The notes under the pieces were generated by a model, which ran no database searches, had not been told where the DNA came from, and saw nothing but the letters and a program-made list of their open reading frames with translations. Shown piece by piece: positions 17,683 through 26,850 of a stretch of DNA of 64,000 bases (positions are counted from its first letter, which is position 1; each line of letters starts with the position of its first letter). The stretch comes from Cumulibacter sp047975195 (GTDB lineage: Bacteria > Actinomycetota > Actinomycetes > Mycobacteriales > Antricoccaceae). The DNA lies in the NCBI GenBank assembly GCA_047975195.1, contig JBKEDB010000001.1, positions 144,931 through 208,930 on the forward strand. The letters are read 5' to 3'. The position numbers were made by a program, and so were the translations under genes.

Positions 17683-18588
17683 CTAACTGACTGGGACGTC
17701 GCCCGAATCCCCAGACTTGCCCACGGCGTGCCCGCCGAACTGGTTTCGCAGTGCCGCGATCACCTTCATCGCCGGAGATTCCTCCTGCCGCGACGAGAAC
17801 CGCGCGAACAGCGCGGCAGTAATCACCGGCAACGGCACCGCATGATCGATCGCTGCCTCCACCGTCCACCGACCCTCGCCAGAATCCTGCGCATAACCGC
17901 GGATCTGCGACAGCCCCGGATCGTCCTCGGTTGCGCGTGCGAGCAGTTCCAGCAACCAGGAACGGACAACGGTGCCCGATTGCCACGAAGCGAACGCCTC
18001 ATCGACGTTGTCAACGAGATCAGCGGCCTGCAGTAACTCGTACCCCTCGGCGTACGCCTGCATCATGCCGTATTCGATGCCGTTGTGAACCATCTTCGTG
18101 AAGTGACCCGCGCCAACTGACCCCGCGTGCACGAAACCATGCGGACCGTCTGGCTTAAGGGAGTCAAACAACGGGCGCAACCGCTCGACGTGCTCAGCAT
18201 CTCCGCCGCACATCAGCGCATAGCCTTCTCGTAAGCCCCACACGCCGCCGGACACGCCGCAGTCCACGAAGCCTATGCCCTTCTCGGCCAATACCGCGGC
18301 GTGCTGCTGGTCGTCGGTGTACTTGGAGTTTCCGCCGTCCACCACGAGGTCTCCGGCCGAGAGCAGGTCGGCTAGTTCGTCGATCGTGGTTCGTGTCGGC
18401 TCGCCAGCGGGCACCATCACCCACACCACCCGCGGGGCCGCGAGCTTCGTGACCAGATCATTCAGCGAGGAGACGTCTCGCCCGCTGTCCGCTGATACGT
18501 CGAATCCGATGACCTCGTGGCCGCGCGATCCGAGCCGCTGGGCCATATTGCCGCCCATTTTTCCGAGCCCGATGAGTCCTAGCTGCAT
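17683..18588 (-). CDS. gnd: 6-phosphogluconate dehydrogenase, short (decarboxylating) type
   Basis: The 301-residue protein is the short, actinobacterial/Bacillus YqeC type. It has the NAD(P) motif LGLIGLGKMGGNMAQRL, the substrate signature VDGGNSKYTDDQ, DCGVSGGVWGLREGYALMCGG, and the catalytic Lys in HFTKMVHNGIEYGMMQAYAEG. It oxidises 6-phosphogluconate to ribulose-5-phosphate and CO2. After the Rossmann beta-strand the sequence is GFDVSADSG; Asp rather than Arg after the strand suggests NAD preference (inference). Located between dnaN and recF as in mycobacteria. Confidence 0.95.
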   Translation of the reverse strand: MQLGLIGLGKMGGNMAQRLGSRGHEVIGFDVSADSGRDVSSLNDLVTKLAAPRVVWVMVPAGEPTRTTIDELADLLSAGDLVVDGGNSKYTDDQQHAAVLAEKGIGFVDCGVSGGVWGLREGYALMCGGDAEHVERLRPLFDSLKPDGPHGFVHAGSVGAGHFTKMVHNGIEYGMMQAYAEGYELLQAADLVDNVDEAFASWQSGTVVRSWLLELLARATEDDPGLSQIRGYAQDSGEGRWTVEAAIDHAVPLPVITAALFARFSSRQEESPAMKVIAALRNQFGGHAVGKSGDSGDVPVS

Positions 18589-18623
18589 GTGCGAGTCCTT
18601 CCGTGACTGGTGCTGCGGCTGCG

Positions 18624-19745
18624 CTATCCGGGCAACCGCATCGGCATGATTAAGTACCGGTAGCTGTCCTGCTGACCGTCCTCGGTAGGTACTGGGCTCA
18701 GCACCGCCGGCTTCGTCGACGTCAAGAACGACATCCGGACCGCGTCAGCACCAACGGCACCGAGGCCGTCGAGCAGGTACGCCGGATTGAAACCGATTCG
18801 GATCGCGTCACCGCTGAGGTCGGTCGGCAGTGATTCCTCGGCCGACCCGTCGTCGTCGCCGGCGACGGTCAGTGTCACCTCGGCGTCGTCGAAGGCCAGT
18901 TGCACGGGCGTACCGCGCTCGGCAACGAGAGCAACACGACGCACACCTTCGACCAGTGACGCCGTGGCGACGTCCGCCGTGGACGATGAACCATCTGGCA
19001 GCAACTTCCGGAACGGCGGGAAGTCCGGGTCGAGCAGTCGCGTCGTCGTGTGCCGGTCCCCGCCAGAGAATCCGATGAGTCCGTCCGCACCGTCGGACAG
19101 CGAGATGTCGACGCGTCCGACCCCTGCGAGTGTTTTCGCCGTGTCGCTGAGCATTTTCGCCGGGACCAGCACGGCTGTGGAAACTTGCGGGTCGGCGGGC
19201 TCCCAGGTCATCTCGCGGACGGCGAGGCGATAGCGATCAGTCGCGGCGAAGGTCAGCGTGTTGCCTTCGATCTCGATCCGGACGCCGGTGAGCATCGGCA
19301 AGGTTTCGTCCCGCCCGGCGGCAATCGCGACGGTGCCAACGACCCTCGCGAACTCGTCTGCGTCAACCGAACCCGCAAGCCCGGGGAGGGCTGGCAGCGA
19401 CGGATAGTCATCGACAGGCAGGCTGGGCAACGAGAATTTCGAGGTGCCGCACTTGAGCAGCACACGTGACCCGTCCACCGTCAACTCAACCGGCTTGTTG
19501 GGTAGTGCCTTGGTGATGTCCGCGAGCAGTCGACCGGAGACCAACGTCTTACCCGCAGTGTCGACGGCCGCTTCGATGCGCATCTGGGTCGACACTTCGT
19601 AATCAAAACTTGAGACGGTCAGCGCGTCGGCGTCCACTGACAGCAGGATTCCGGCAAGAACTGGCATCGGCGGGCGCTGCGGCAGACCGCGGGCAACCCA
19701 GGCAACGGCATCCGCGAGCGAGTGGCGCTCAACCTGAAACTTCAT
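18624..19745 (-). CDS. dnaN: DNA polymerase III sliding clamp (beta)
   Basis: From the ATG at 19745 (MKFQVERHSLADAVAW) the clamp has 373 residues; an upstream start at 19760 adds five residues. GGAG lies just ahead of the chosen ATG. Three repeated clamp domains are visible: PMPVLAGILLSV in domain 1, GRDETLPMLTGVRIEIEG in domain 2, and the C-terminal RYLIMPMRLPG, the hydrophobic cleft end that binds partner peptides. It is the processivity ring for polymerase III. Confidence 0.98.
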   Translation of the reverse strand: MKFQVERHSLADAVAWVARGLPQRPPMPVLAGILLSVDADALTVSSFDYEVSTQMRIEAAVDTAGKTLVSGRLLADITKALPNKPVELTVDGSRVLLKCGTSKFSLPSLPVDDYPSLPALPGLAGSVDADEFARVVGTVAIAAGRDETLPMLTGVRIEIEGNTLTFAATDRYRLAVREMTWEPADPQVSTAVLVPAKMLSDTAKTLAGVGRVDISLSDGADGLIGFSGGDRHTTTRLLDPDFPPFRKLLPDGSSSTADVATASLVEGVRRVALVAERGTPVQLAFDDAEVTLTVAGDDDGSAEESLPTDLSGDAIRIGFNPAYLLDGLGAVGADAVRMSFLTSTKPAVLSPVPTEDGQQDSYRYLIMPMRLPG

Positions 19746-20136
19746 CGGATCTCCTGGCAAACGGTGGTGGTCGGATATGCCGGTGCAGTCGTGACGCTAC
19801 CGGCTGACTGATTGGTGCAACGAGTGAGGGTTTGGTGATTCGGGTTTCCACAACAATGGCCTGTGCAGACATGAACGGATTCATTGCCTTGATAAATATC
19901 CGTCGTAGTCATAGGGCCTGTGGATTGCGTGGAAAAGTGTCGTTTCCGCAGGTCATCAGGCAAAACTGAGTGTGCACTGGTCGTGGACCGAATCTTGGAT
20001 GACAGGTTCGCCTTGTGGACGAGATCAAGCTGTACACAGTGACCCACAACGTCATCCGCAAGTAATCCCCAGTTGTCCACAGTGATATCCACAGCGGAGG
20101 ATAAGCCCGACTGGTGTTCAAGGATGTGGTGCACGC
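19746..20136. other. oriC: Origin of replication region (oriC), dnaA-dnaN spacer
   Basis: The spacer between dnaA and dnaN holds DnaA boxes and AT-rich patches. TTGTCCACA at 20073-20081 is a consensus actinobacterial box. ATATCCACA (20085-20093) and TGTGGACGA (20014-20022) each differ at one base. TGTGGATTG (19919-19927) and GTTTCCACA (19844-19852) are weaker. An AT-rich stretch near 19885-19900 (TTGATAAATATC) could aid unwinding. In actinobacteria oriC is normally in this spacer. Both flanking genes read leftwards. Confidence 0.78.
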
Positions 20137-21669
20137 TTAGCCCTCGGACTTGATGCGATTGGTGAGCTCGGTGACCTGGTTGTAGATGTGCCGCTTTTCT
20201 TTCATTTCCTTGGTGACCTTCTTGACCGCGTGCATCACGGTGGTGTGGTCCTTACCGCCGAACTGCTGACCGATCCGCGGTAATGACAGGTCGGTGAGTT
20301 CGCGGCAGAGAAACATCGCGATCTGGCGTGGCATGACGAGCGTTTTGGAGCGGCTACGACCGCAGAGGTCGTCGATCGAGACGTCGTAGTACGTCGATAC
20401 CTGCTGCATGATGGTCGTCGCGCTGATGTGGTGCGTCTCGTGGTCGGGCACCAGATCCTGAATGACTTGCTGCGCGATGCTCAGATCGACGCCTTGCCCG
20501 GTGAGGCTCGCGAACGCCGACACCCGGATCAGTGCGCCTTCGAGCTCCCGGATGTTGGTTTGGATCGCGGTCGCGAGGAGTTCGAGAACCTCGGGCGCGA
20601 CCGTCATGCCTTCTTGGGCGGCCTTGTTGCGCAAGATGGCCAGGCGAGTTTCGAGGTCTGGCGTCTGGATATCCGGGGTGAGGCCACCGGCGAATCGGCT
20701 ACGCAGCCGGTCTTCGAGGGTGGTGAGTTCCTTGGGTGTGCGGTCCGAGGTGATCACGATCTGCTTGCTTGCGTTGTGCAGAGTGTTGAACGTGTGGAAG
20801 AACTCTTCCTGGGTTTGTTCGGCGCGTTCGAGGAACTGGATGTCGTCGATCATCAGGATGTCGACCTCGCGGTAGCGCCGGCGGAACTGCTCGCGTTGGT
20901 CACCGCCGCCGCGACCCGCGTTGGCGATCGCATTGATGAAGTCGTTGGTGAACTCTTCGGAACTGACGTACAGCACCGTGATGTCCGGGAACACCTGATT
21001 GGCGTAGTTACCGATCGCGTGCAGCAGATGTGTCTTACCCAGGCCGGAGTCGCCATAGATGAAGAGGGGGTTGTACGCCTTCGCGGGCGCCTCGGCGACC
21101 GCTGAAGCCGCGGCGAAAGCGAGTCGGTTCGACGGTCCGCGGACGAAGTTCTCAAACGTGTACTTCGGGTTCAGCCGTCCCGGTGCAGTCATCGGACCGG
21201 TCGTCGTCGTACCCGGCATGACCATCGGCTGCGGAACAGTGAGCGAAGTCTTCGTGTTCGACTCCGTAGCGCTGGTAGGTACGACGGCTTCGGCGTCATG
21301 CGGCTCGGGTGGCGCTACGAAGTTGACGACATCCGTGCCTTCGTCCCCTTGAGCGAACTCAGACGACTCAGTGACCTCCGATTCGTCCGACGGCGCAACT
21401 TCGTGGATTGATGCGTCGATGGTCACGGCAATTTGCACTTCTTTGCGCAGTGTCGTGGAGAGCACATCATTGAGAATCGGACGCAACTTCGTCTCGATCA
21501 TGTTCTGGGTGAAGGCGTCAGGTGCCGCGATGATGGCGGTCGTGCCCATTAAGCCAACGGGCTTAGTCATGCGCAGCAACGCGCGATGTCGGCCGGTGAG
21601 TTGTTCGGAGGGGATATCCGCGATGGCTGTCGACCACACCACCTCGAGCTCGGTGCCCTCGTCGCTCAC
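20137..21669 (-). CDS. dnaA: Chromosomal replication initiator DnaA
   Basis: The 510-residue protein has an N-terminal domain I, an acidic variable domain II (about residues 90-175), the AAA+ domain with Walker A GDSGLGKTHLLHAIGNY and Walker B ILMIDDIQFLE, sensor region ITSDRTPKELTTLEDRL, and domain IV ending in the DnaA signature GGKDHTTVMHAVKKV that reads the box sequence. The start is GTG at 21669 with GGAAAGGA upstream. It binds ATP and assembles on DnaA boxes to open oriC, and is likely autoregulated through the boxes at 21695 and 21731 in its own upstream region. Confidence 0.99.
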   Translation of the reverse strand: MSDEGTELEVVWSTAIADIPSEQLTGRHRALLRMTKPVGLMGTTAIIAAPDAFTQNMIETKLRPILNDVLSTTLRKEVQIAVTIDASIHEVAPSDESEVTESSEFAQGDEGTDVVNFVAPPEPHDAEAVVPTSATESNTKTSLTVPQPMVMPGTTTTGPMTAPGRLNPKYTFENFVRGPSNRLAFAAASAVAEAPAKAYNPLFIYGDSGLGKTHLLHAIGNYANQVFPDITVLYVSSEEFTNDFINAIANAGRGGGDQREQFRRRYREVDILMIDDIQFLERAEQTQEEFFHTFNTLHNASKQIVITSDRTPKELTTLEDRLRSRFAGGLTPDIQTPDLETRLAILRNKAAQEGMTVAPEVLELLATAIQTNIRELEGALIRVSAFASLTGQGVDLSIAQQVIQDLVPDHETHHISATTIMQQVSTYYDVSIDDLCGRSRSKTLVMPRQIAMFLCRELTDLSLPRIGQQFGGKDHTTVMHAVKKVTKEMKEKRHIYNQVTELTNRIKSEG

Positions 21670-22256
21670 TGTGTAGTCCTTTCCGTTCCGGCTTGTGGAT
21701 AACTCGCCGGTTGATGTCCGGACTTCGAGCTGTGGATACAGTGGCCGAAAAATGCCTGTTCAGGGGCTATTTTTTCGGTTGTTCACATTCTTATCCACAG
21801 GTGACGAAGATACACGTATCCCCAAGTCGATCCACAGGCAGTGCCCCGTAAAAGTGCGAGCTCGGCGCGGAAGGTGTGGTGGCTAGATTAGTGCCTCGCC
21901 GCCGGTGCCCACAAGTTGATCGCGGACAAAATCTACTTGCTTTGGCGTGTCGCTGCAGGGTTCCTGCGGGGTAAGCGTGCGAGTATCCTCAGTTCTATGT
22001 CACAGGGTGGCCCTGGCAACACTTCCGAGCCGGAGTTTGACCCAGAGCCCAGGGGTCCGTACCGTAGAACGGTCGCAGTAGAGCGGCAACTTGCCTGATC
22101 TTCCCCGCCGGGCGGCGTAGTACGCACCCAATGGCGAGTGACGGTTTGGGCAGGGTCATCGGTCGGCGGTCCGCCGTCGGCTGCCAGATGATTTTCCACC
22201 AGCTTCCGGAGCGGTCCACGCCTGTGGATTCCCGAACGTCATAAGGAGAGCCCGCA
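21670..22256. promoter_or_regulatory. dnaA-rpmH divergent spacer with a second DnaA-box cluster
   Basis: This 587-base spacer contains two perfect DnaA boxes, TGTGGATAA (21695-21703) and TTATCCACA (21791-21799), plus TGTGGATAC (21731-21739, one mismatch). Between the latter two lies an AT-rich inverted repeat, CCGAAAAA (21745-21752) with TTTTTCGG (21771-21778). The region must also hold the divergent dnaA and rpmH promoters. A 60-codon frame at 21916-22098 has no recognisable features and is not called. Confidence 0.7.
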
Positions 22257-22394
22257 GTGAGCAAGCGGACGTTCCAGCCCAACAACCGTCGACGCGCGAA
22301 GACTCACGGTTTTCGTCTGCGGATGCGCACTCGTGCCGGCCGCGCCATTCTGTCGGGCCGTCGTCGTAAGGGCCGCGCCAGCATCTCGGCGTAA
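22257..22394 (+). CDS. rpmH: 50S ribosomal protein L34
   Basis: A 45-residue protein from GTG at 22257, with ATAAGGAGAG before it. The L34 signature is complete: KRTFQPNNRRRAKTHGFRLR, followed by MRTRAGRAILSGRRRKGR. It is a small basic part of the large subunit. It opens the rpmH-rnpA-yidD-yidC-khpB-rsmG-parAB series, divergent from dnaA. Confidence 0.98.
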   Translation: MSKRTFQPNNRRRAKTHGFRLRMRTRAGRAILSGRRRKGRASISA

Positions 22395-22424
22395 CCCCGA
22401 TACGGGTTCAGGCCTCGGCCACTC

Positions 22425-22772
22425 GTGCTTTCGGCAGACCAACGTATTCACCGCAGCGCCGATTTCGCCGTCGCGATACGGCGTGGGCGCAAGTTTTCCG
22501 ACGGCGCACTCGTCTTCCATCTTGCAATAGCCGACGATAACGAGGTCCGCTGCGGCTTTGTGGTGTCCAAAGCAGTGGGTGGATCGGTCGTACGGCATCG
22601 TGTGACACGCCGGTTGCGGCATGTGTGCAGCGGGCTGTATTCCCAGTTACCGGACGGCACACGGCTGGTCGTGCGCGCCCTTCCCTCGGCCGCGAACACT
22701 CCGTTTGCGGAACTCTGCGCGAGCTCCCGAGCGTTTCTGAAGAGCAAGGCATTTGAGCGGGCGAGACGGTGA
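22425..22772 (+). CDS. rnpA: Ribonuclease P protein component
   Basis: The 115-residue protein starts at a GTG 30 bases after rpmH. It contains the RNase P protein signature as RCGFVVSKAVGGSVVRHRVT with RRLRH after it; the family form is VGNAVVRNRVKRRLRE, so Asn is replaced by His in the RNR box. It is very basic throughout, as required to bind the RNase P RNA and pre-tRNA 5' leaders. Its stop overlaps the yidD start (GTGA). Confidence 0.96.
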   Translation: MLSADQRIHRSADFAVAIRRGRKFSDGALVFHLAIADDNEVRCGFVVSKAVGGSVVRHRVTRRLRHVCSGLYSQLPDGTRLVVRALPSAANTPFAELCASSRAFLKSKAFERARR

Positions 22773-23041
22773 GCACCTTCGCGGGCAGGCTCCTCGTCGC
22801 GCTCATTCGCGTGTACCAGCGTTGGATCTCTCCGGTGCGACCACCGGCCTGTCGCTTCTATCCGACCTGTAGCCAGTACGCCGTCGAATCCATACAGACC
22901 CACGGCGCGGTGCGAGGTTCCGGTTATGCGATAGTCCGTTTACTGAAGTGCGGACCGTGGCATCCGGGCGGGGTAGACAAGGTCAAGGCGCCTCGCACCC
23001 GTTCGACCCAGACTTTCTCAAGCACCGCGACCACGGAGTGA
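22769..23041 (+). CDS. yidD: Membrane protein insertion efficiency factor YidD
   Basis: Ninety residues. The family core is clear: LIRVYQRWISPVRPPACRFY, then PTCSQYAVESIQTHGAVRGS, ending in RLLKCGPWHPGG. It includes the conserved cysteines of CRFYPTCSQY and the KCxPWHPGG motif. It assists YidC-dependent insertion at the inner membrane. Translationally coupled to rnpA and 4 bases before yidC. Confidence 0.96.
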   Translation: MSTFAGRLLVALIRVYQRWISPVRPPACRFYPTCSQYAVESIQTHGAVRGSGYAIVRLLKCGPWHPGGVDKVKAPRTRSTQTFSSTATTE

Positions 23042-23045
23042 TCTG

Positions 23046-24161
23046 ATGCTCGACTTCCTGTACTACCCGATCGCCTTCGTGCTGAAACTGTGGCACTCGC
23101 TGTGGGGCTCGTTGTTCGATCCGCACAGTGGCGTGTCGTGGGTGCTCGCGATCATGTTCCTGGTGGTCACCGTCCGCATCATTCTCTTCCCGCTATTCGT
23201 GAAGATGATCAAGAGCCAGCGGGCGATGCAGGAACTTCAGCCTGAGATCGCAAAACTTCGCGCCGAGTACGGCTCCGATCGCCAAGGTATGTCCGAGGCG
23301 ATGATGAAACTGCAACGTGAGCGCGGTGTGAACCCGCTCGCGGGCTGCCTACCGATGATCGCGCAAGCCCCGGTCTTCATTGCCCTGCTGCACGTCCTGC
23401 GGCGGCTGGAGCCAGGTAAGCCCGGCCTCTACTCGTGGGACGACGCGCTGACGGACAATGCCGCCACCGCGACGGTCTTCGGCGCCCCGATCTCTTCGTA
23501 CTTCACGATGAGCGGTGACAAGCTCGACGCGCTGCTGCAAGCCGTACCGACGACGTCCTCGACCAACATCAAGGTGGTCACCGGCATCCTGATCGTGGTG
23601 ATGTCGATAACGCAGTTCATCACCACCAAGCAGATCATGAAGCGCACCAAGGCGCAGAACGCCAACATGCCTGAGTCCCCTCAGGCGGGCCAGATGCAGA
23701 TGGTGCAGAAGCTGATGCTCTACGGGGCACCGCTCGCGCTGCTCATCTCGGGTACCTTCTTCCCGCTCGGTGTGCTGCTGTACTGGTTCTTCAACAACCT
23801 GTGGACCATGGGACAGCAGTTCTGGGTGCTATCGCGGATGCCGGCACCCGGCGCGCGTCCGGAGGATAAAGACAAGGCCGAGATCGACCGCACGAAACTC
23901 GCGCCGCGCCCCGGCGCGAAACCCAACCGCGATGCCACGCAGCGTCCGCGTTCGGTTGCCGCGAGCACCACGGACGAGCCGGAGGCCGAGGCGCTTGCCG
24001 ACGACGCCGCGGACACCGGGTCCAGGAGCGCGGGCACGAAGCCTCCCGGCAGCGCCAAATCCAGTCGGTCGGGTGGCAAACCGGGTGGATCAGCGAAACC
24101 ACGCGCCGGCGCCAAACCAGCGGCCGGTTCACGTGCGCAGACGAAGCGCAAGAAGCGCTGA
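23046..24161 (+). CDS. yidC: Membrane protein insertase YidC/Oxa1
   Basis: The 371-residue protein has about five membrane helices. WVLAIMFLVVTVRIILFPLF carries the groove Arg (VRIILFP) on which Oxa1/YidC insertion depends, and GCLPMIAQAPVFIALLHVLR and GVLLYWFFNNLWTMGQQFW are family hallmarks. The C-terminal 110 residues are a disordered Lys/Arg/Ala/Pro tail ending KKRKKR, which in actinobacteria contacts the ribosome. It lacks the large periplasmic domain of proteobacterial YidC. Confidence 0.97.
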   Translation: MLDFLYYPIAFVLKLWHSLWGSLFDPHSGVSWVLAIMFLVVTVRIILFPLFVKMIKSQRAMQELQPEIAKLRAEYGSDRQGMSEAMMKLQRERGVNPLAGCLPMIAQAPVFIALLHVLRRLEPGKPGLYSWDDALTDNAATATVFGAPISSYFTMSGDKLDALLQAVPTTSSTNIKVVTGILIVVMSITQFITTKQIMKRTKAQNANMPESPQAGQMQMVQKLMLYGAPLALLISGTFFPLGVLLYWFFNNLWTMGQQFWVLSRMPAPGARPEDKDKAEIDRTKLAPRPGAKPNRDATQRPRSVAASTTDEPEAEALADDAADTGSRSAGTKPPGSAKSSRSGGKPGGSAKPRAGAKPAAGSRAQTKRKKR

Positions 24162-24215
24162 CCCCGATTCCTTTTGTAGTACTAAGCAAGTATTAGGCAC
24201 CGAAAGCTGACGATC

Positions 24216-24722
24216 ATGACTGAAACACAGCAGGGCACTGAGGAAGCGTCGTACGACGAGAGCGATCCGTTAGTGATCGAGGGCGACATTGCCGGCGACT
24301 ATCTAGAACGATTGCTGGACATCCTAGATCTGGACGGCGACATCGATCTGGACGTGGAGGGTTCGCGTGCGGTCGTGGCGGTCGATGGTGGCGATCTGAA
24401 GCATTTGGTGGGTCAGCGAGGACAGACTTTGGACGCGCTGCAGGAGTTGACCAGGCTCGCGGTCACGGCGCAGACTGGCGCCCGTAGCCGACTGATGCTG
24501 GATATTGACGGATACCGCGCGCACGAGCGGGAGCGTCTCACCCAACTTGCAGTGGACGCGATCAAGGAAGTGCGTGCGGCGGGCACCGAGAAGCGACTAC
24601 CCGCGATGAATCCGTTCGAGCGCAAGGTCGTCCACGATGTCGTTGGCGCTGAGTCCGATGTGGTGAGCGAGTCTGCGGGCGAGCAGCCTAACCGACGAGT
24701 CGTCATCCGGCTCGCAGACTAG
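24216..24722 (+). CDS. khpB: KH/R3H RNA-binding protein Jag (KhpB)
   Basis: The 168-residue protein has an acidic N-terminus, a KH domain with the GxxG loop in LVGQRGQTLDALQELTRLA, and an R3H domain starting AMNPFERKVVHDVV and ending QPNRRVVI. It lacks the long Jag_N domain. It binds RNA with KhpA and influences cell-wall synthesis and division in Gram-positives. Always found next to yidC, as here. Confidence 0.94.
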   Translation: MTETQQGTEEASYDESDPLVIEGDIAGDYLERLLDILDLDGDIDLDVEGSRAVVAVDGGDLKHLVGQRGQTLDALQELTRLAVTAQTGARSRLMLDIDGYRAHERERLTQLAVDAIKEVRAAGTEKRLPAMNPFERKVVHDVVGAESDVVSESAGEQPNRRVVIRLAD

Positions 24723-24726
24723 TTTC

Positions 24727-25365
24727 GTGCCCGGCACCCCACCTGCGGCGCAGGCGATTTTCGGCGAGCGGCTCCCGCTCGCCGAGCGCTTTCATGCGTC
24801 CTTGTGCGAGGCGGGGCCGATCCGGGGATTGAACGGTCCCCGTGAAGTACCGGTGCTGTGGGAACGACACCTGATCAACAGCGCCCTTCTGGCGCGACTA
24901 TCACCGCGCGTCTTAGCCAGTGGCGCATCGGTGTGCGATGTCGGCAGTGGTGGTGGTTTGCCCGGGATTCCGCTGGCGATCGCTCGACCGGATCTGGAAG
25001 TGACCTTGGTCGATCCGTTGCAGCGCCGGACGGACTATCTTCGGGAGATCTGCGCGGACCTGTCCCTGTCTAACGTCCGGGTGGTACGCGCCCGCGCTGG
25101 CGAGACAGATTCACGAACGGTGATCGGCACGTACGACGTCGTCACCTCTCGTGCCGTGGCCCCACTGGGGAGATTACTTGAATGGTGCGTGCCATTGGTA
25201 CGTGGTGGTGGTTGGGTAGCGGCCATGAAGGGCCGGCGCGCTGAAGCCGAGATCGCTGATCTCACCAAACGACAACGTCGTATGGTCGGTGATCTCGATA
25301 TGGTGGATCTGTCCAGTGAAGACGGTGAGCACACCGCGCGTGTCCTGCTGGCACAACCCTCGTAG
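24727..25365 (+). CDS. rsmG: 16S rRNA (guanine-527 N7) methyltransferase
   Basis: The 212-residue protein starts at GTG 24727, four bases after khpB. It has the family segments VPVLWERHLINSALL, the SAM loop VCDVGSGGGLPGIPLAIARP, VTLVDPLQRRTDYLREI, VVTSRAVAPLGRLLEW, and KGRRAEAEI. It methylates G527 of 16S rRNA; loss confers low-level streptomycin resistance in many bacteria. Its stop is directly followed by the parA ATG. Confidence 0.97.
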   Translation: MPGTPPAAQAIFGERLPLAERFHASLCEAGPIRGLNGPREVPVLWERHLINSALLARLSPRVLASGASVCDVGSGGGLPGIPLAIARPDLEVTLVDPLQRRTDYLREICADLSLSNVRVVRARAGETDSRTVIGTYDVVTSRAVAPLGRLLEWCVPLVRGGGWVAAMKGRRAEAEIADLTKRQRRMVGDLDMVDLSSEDGEHTARVLLAQPS

Positions 25366-26850
25366 ATGCTGGAGGAGCTGTTGAGTTTCATGTCGTCGAA
25401 ACTCGGGTGGCCCCGGAAACGGCGCGCCGAAGCGGCGCCCGGAGAACCGACTGGTGTTGGTTGGATGTCCGGCGCCGAGTTTGCTGTTTCACGTGAAACA
25501 ACACACTCCTCCGATGCGTACAGCAATCCAGGAAATGCTGTCCCGGCGACAGAAACGTCACGTGACGATACCGACCCCAGGGTAGATGACCCAGTTCTTT
25601 CATCAGAATCAGATTACTCGGAGGGCCGTGGCACCCGAGGGGATATGGATACCCCGGCGAGCAACACCGAGGCGGCAGCCCAAGCCCTTGACTCCGATGT
25701 CGTCGAGATGGACTCCGCGCGATCGGCGAGGTCGACTATCGGTGTCGATCCCGGTCGCGACTCGCAGTCTGACCTCGCCGCCGATCGTTGCGACTCAGCT
25801 GGGGTGGAGGCTGATCTGACTTCGCGCACTGATGGTGCGGAGTGGAATGCCGCATCGGCGTACAGCGACGATTCGGAGGGCGACGAAACGCAGCTGCCAG
25901 GGGTCGAGACCGAAGGAGTTGTCGTCGTTGACGCGCAGGCATCCGCTGTGCCGAGCGTCGGTGTTTCACGTGAAACGGCGGCAGAGGTCGCCATCGACGG
26001 GGATGCCGAAGTGGAGACTGTCGACCGTACGACCGTCGTTGGCCGCCGTGAGGTCGCTCGAATCCTGACGATCTCGAACCAGAAGGGCGGGGTCGGAAAG
26101 ACCACAACGACCGTGAACCTGGCTGCGGCGCTGGCGATGACGGGCCTCAAGGTATTGGTGATCGATCTGGACCCGCAGGGCAATGCGAGTACCGGTTTGG
26201 GAATTCCGCATCAGGCAGGCACCCCGTCTACGTATAACGTCATTGTGGACAAGGCACCGCTCAGTGAGGTCGTACAGCCGGTGCAGGCCCCGGGAGTGCC
26301 TGCCGATCTGCTGTACTGCGTGCCGGCGACGTCGGACCTGGCCGGCGCCGAGGTTGAACTTGCTGGCGTTATGGTCGGCCGGGAGTTTCGGCTGAAGCAA
26401 GCCATCACGGCTTTCCTCGATGAGTACACCGGCGAGAGCACCTTTGACTACGTACTTGTGGATTGTCCGCCATCCCTCGGACTTCTTACCGTGAACGCTT
26501 TGGCCGCTGCCGGGGAGGTCCTCATCCCGGTGCAGTGTGAGTACTACGCGCTTGAAGGTCTGGGTCAACTTCTGGAAACGGTCGATCTGATCAAGGGCTA
26601 CCTGAACCCTGCGCTCGAAGTGTCTACGATGCTGCTGACCATGTTTGACGCGCGCACGAAGCTTGCGGGTCAAGTCGTGGACGATGTGCGCGAGCACTTC
26701 GGTGAGGTGGTGATGCGTACGATCATTCCGCGCAGCGTCAAGGTGAGCGAAGCGCCTAGCTATGGCCTGTCGGTGATGAGTTACGATCCGGGTTCGCGTG
26801 GTGCCGAGGCATATGCAGCCGCCGCGCGTGAACTTGTCGGACGTCGGTGA
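25366..26850 (+). CDS. parA: Chromosome partitioning ATPase ParA with long N-terminal extension
   Basis: The 494-residue protein is about 225 residues longer than a usual chromosomal ParA. The ParA/MinD core begins near residue 229 with the deviant Walker A KGGVGKTT (residues 240-247), then VIDLDPQGNASTGLGI, Walker B DYVLVDCPPSLG, and IPRSVKVSEAPSYG. Residues 1 to about 225 are acidic and apparently disordered, and contain two parS sites in frame, read as VSRET at 41-45 and 200-204. The ATG abuts the rsmG stop; internal start codons closer to the core exist, but the continuous open frame, coupling and continued codon bias favour the long form. ParA forms an ATP-dependent gradient on the nucleoid that moves ParB-parS. 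Confidence 0.93.
   Translation: MLEELLSFMSSKLGWPRKRRAEAAPGEPTGVGWMSGAEFAVSRETTHSSDAYSNPGNAVPATETSRDDTDPRVDDPVLSSESDYSEGRGTRGDMDTPASNTEAAAQALDSDVVEMDSARSARSTIGVDPGRDSQSDLAADRCDSAGVEADLTSRTDGAEWNAASAYSDDSEGDETQLPGVETEGVVVVDAQASAVPSVGVSRETAAEVAIDGDAEVETVDRTTVVGRREVARILTISNQKGGVGKTTTTVNLAAALAMTGLKVLVIDLDPQGNASTGLGIPHQAGTPSTYNVIVDKAPLSEVVQPVQAPGVPADLLYCVPATSDLAGAEVELAGVMVGREFRLKQAITAFLDEYTGESTFDYVLVDCPPSLGLLTVNALAAAGEVLIPVQCEYYALEGLGQLLETVDLIKGYLNPALEVSTMLLTMFDARTKLAGQVVDDVREHFGEVVMRTIIPRSVKVSEAPSYGLSVMSYDPGSRGAEAYAAAARELVGRR
25485..25500. promoter_or_regulatory. parS site 1 (inside parA)
   Basis: TGTTTCACGTGAAACA, the perfect 16-base consensus, lies in the coding sequence of parA and is read as Val-Ser-Arg-Glu-Thr. 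Confidence 0.95.
25962..25977. promoter_or_regulatory. parS site 2 (inside parA)
   Basis: The perfect 14-base core GTTTCACGTGAAAC is at 25963-25976, with one outer base differing. It is read again as VSRET in the parA frame. Confidence 0.94.

Noticed and set aside
21916..22098. 60-codon frame between dnaA and rpmH
   Set aside because: There is no recognisable family or clear ribosome site, and it lies within a promoter and DnaA-box region.
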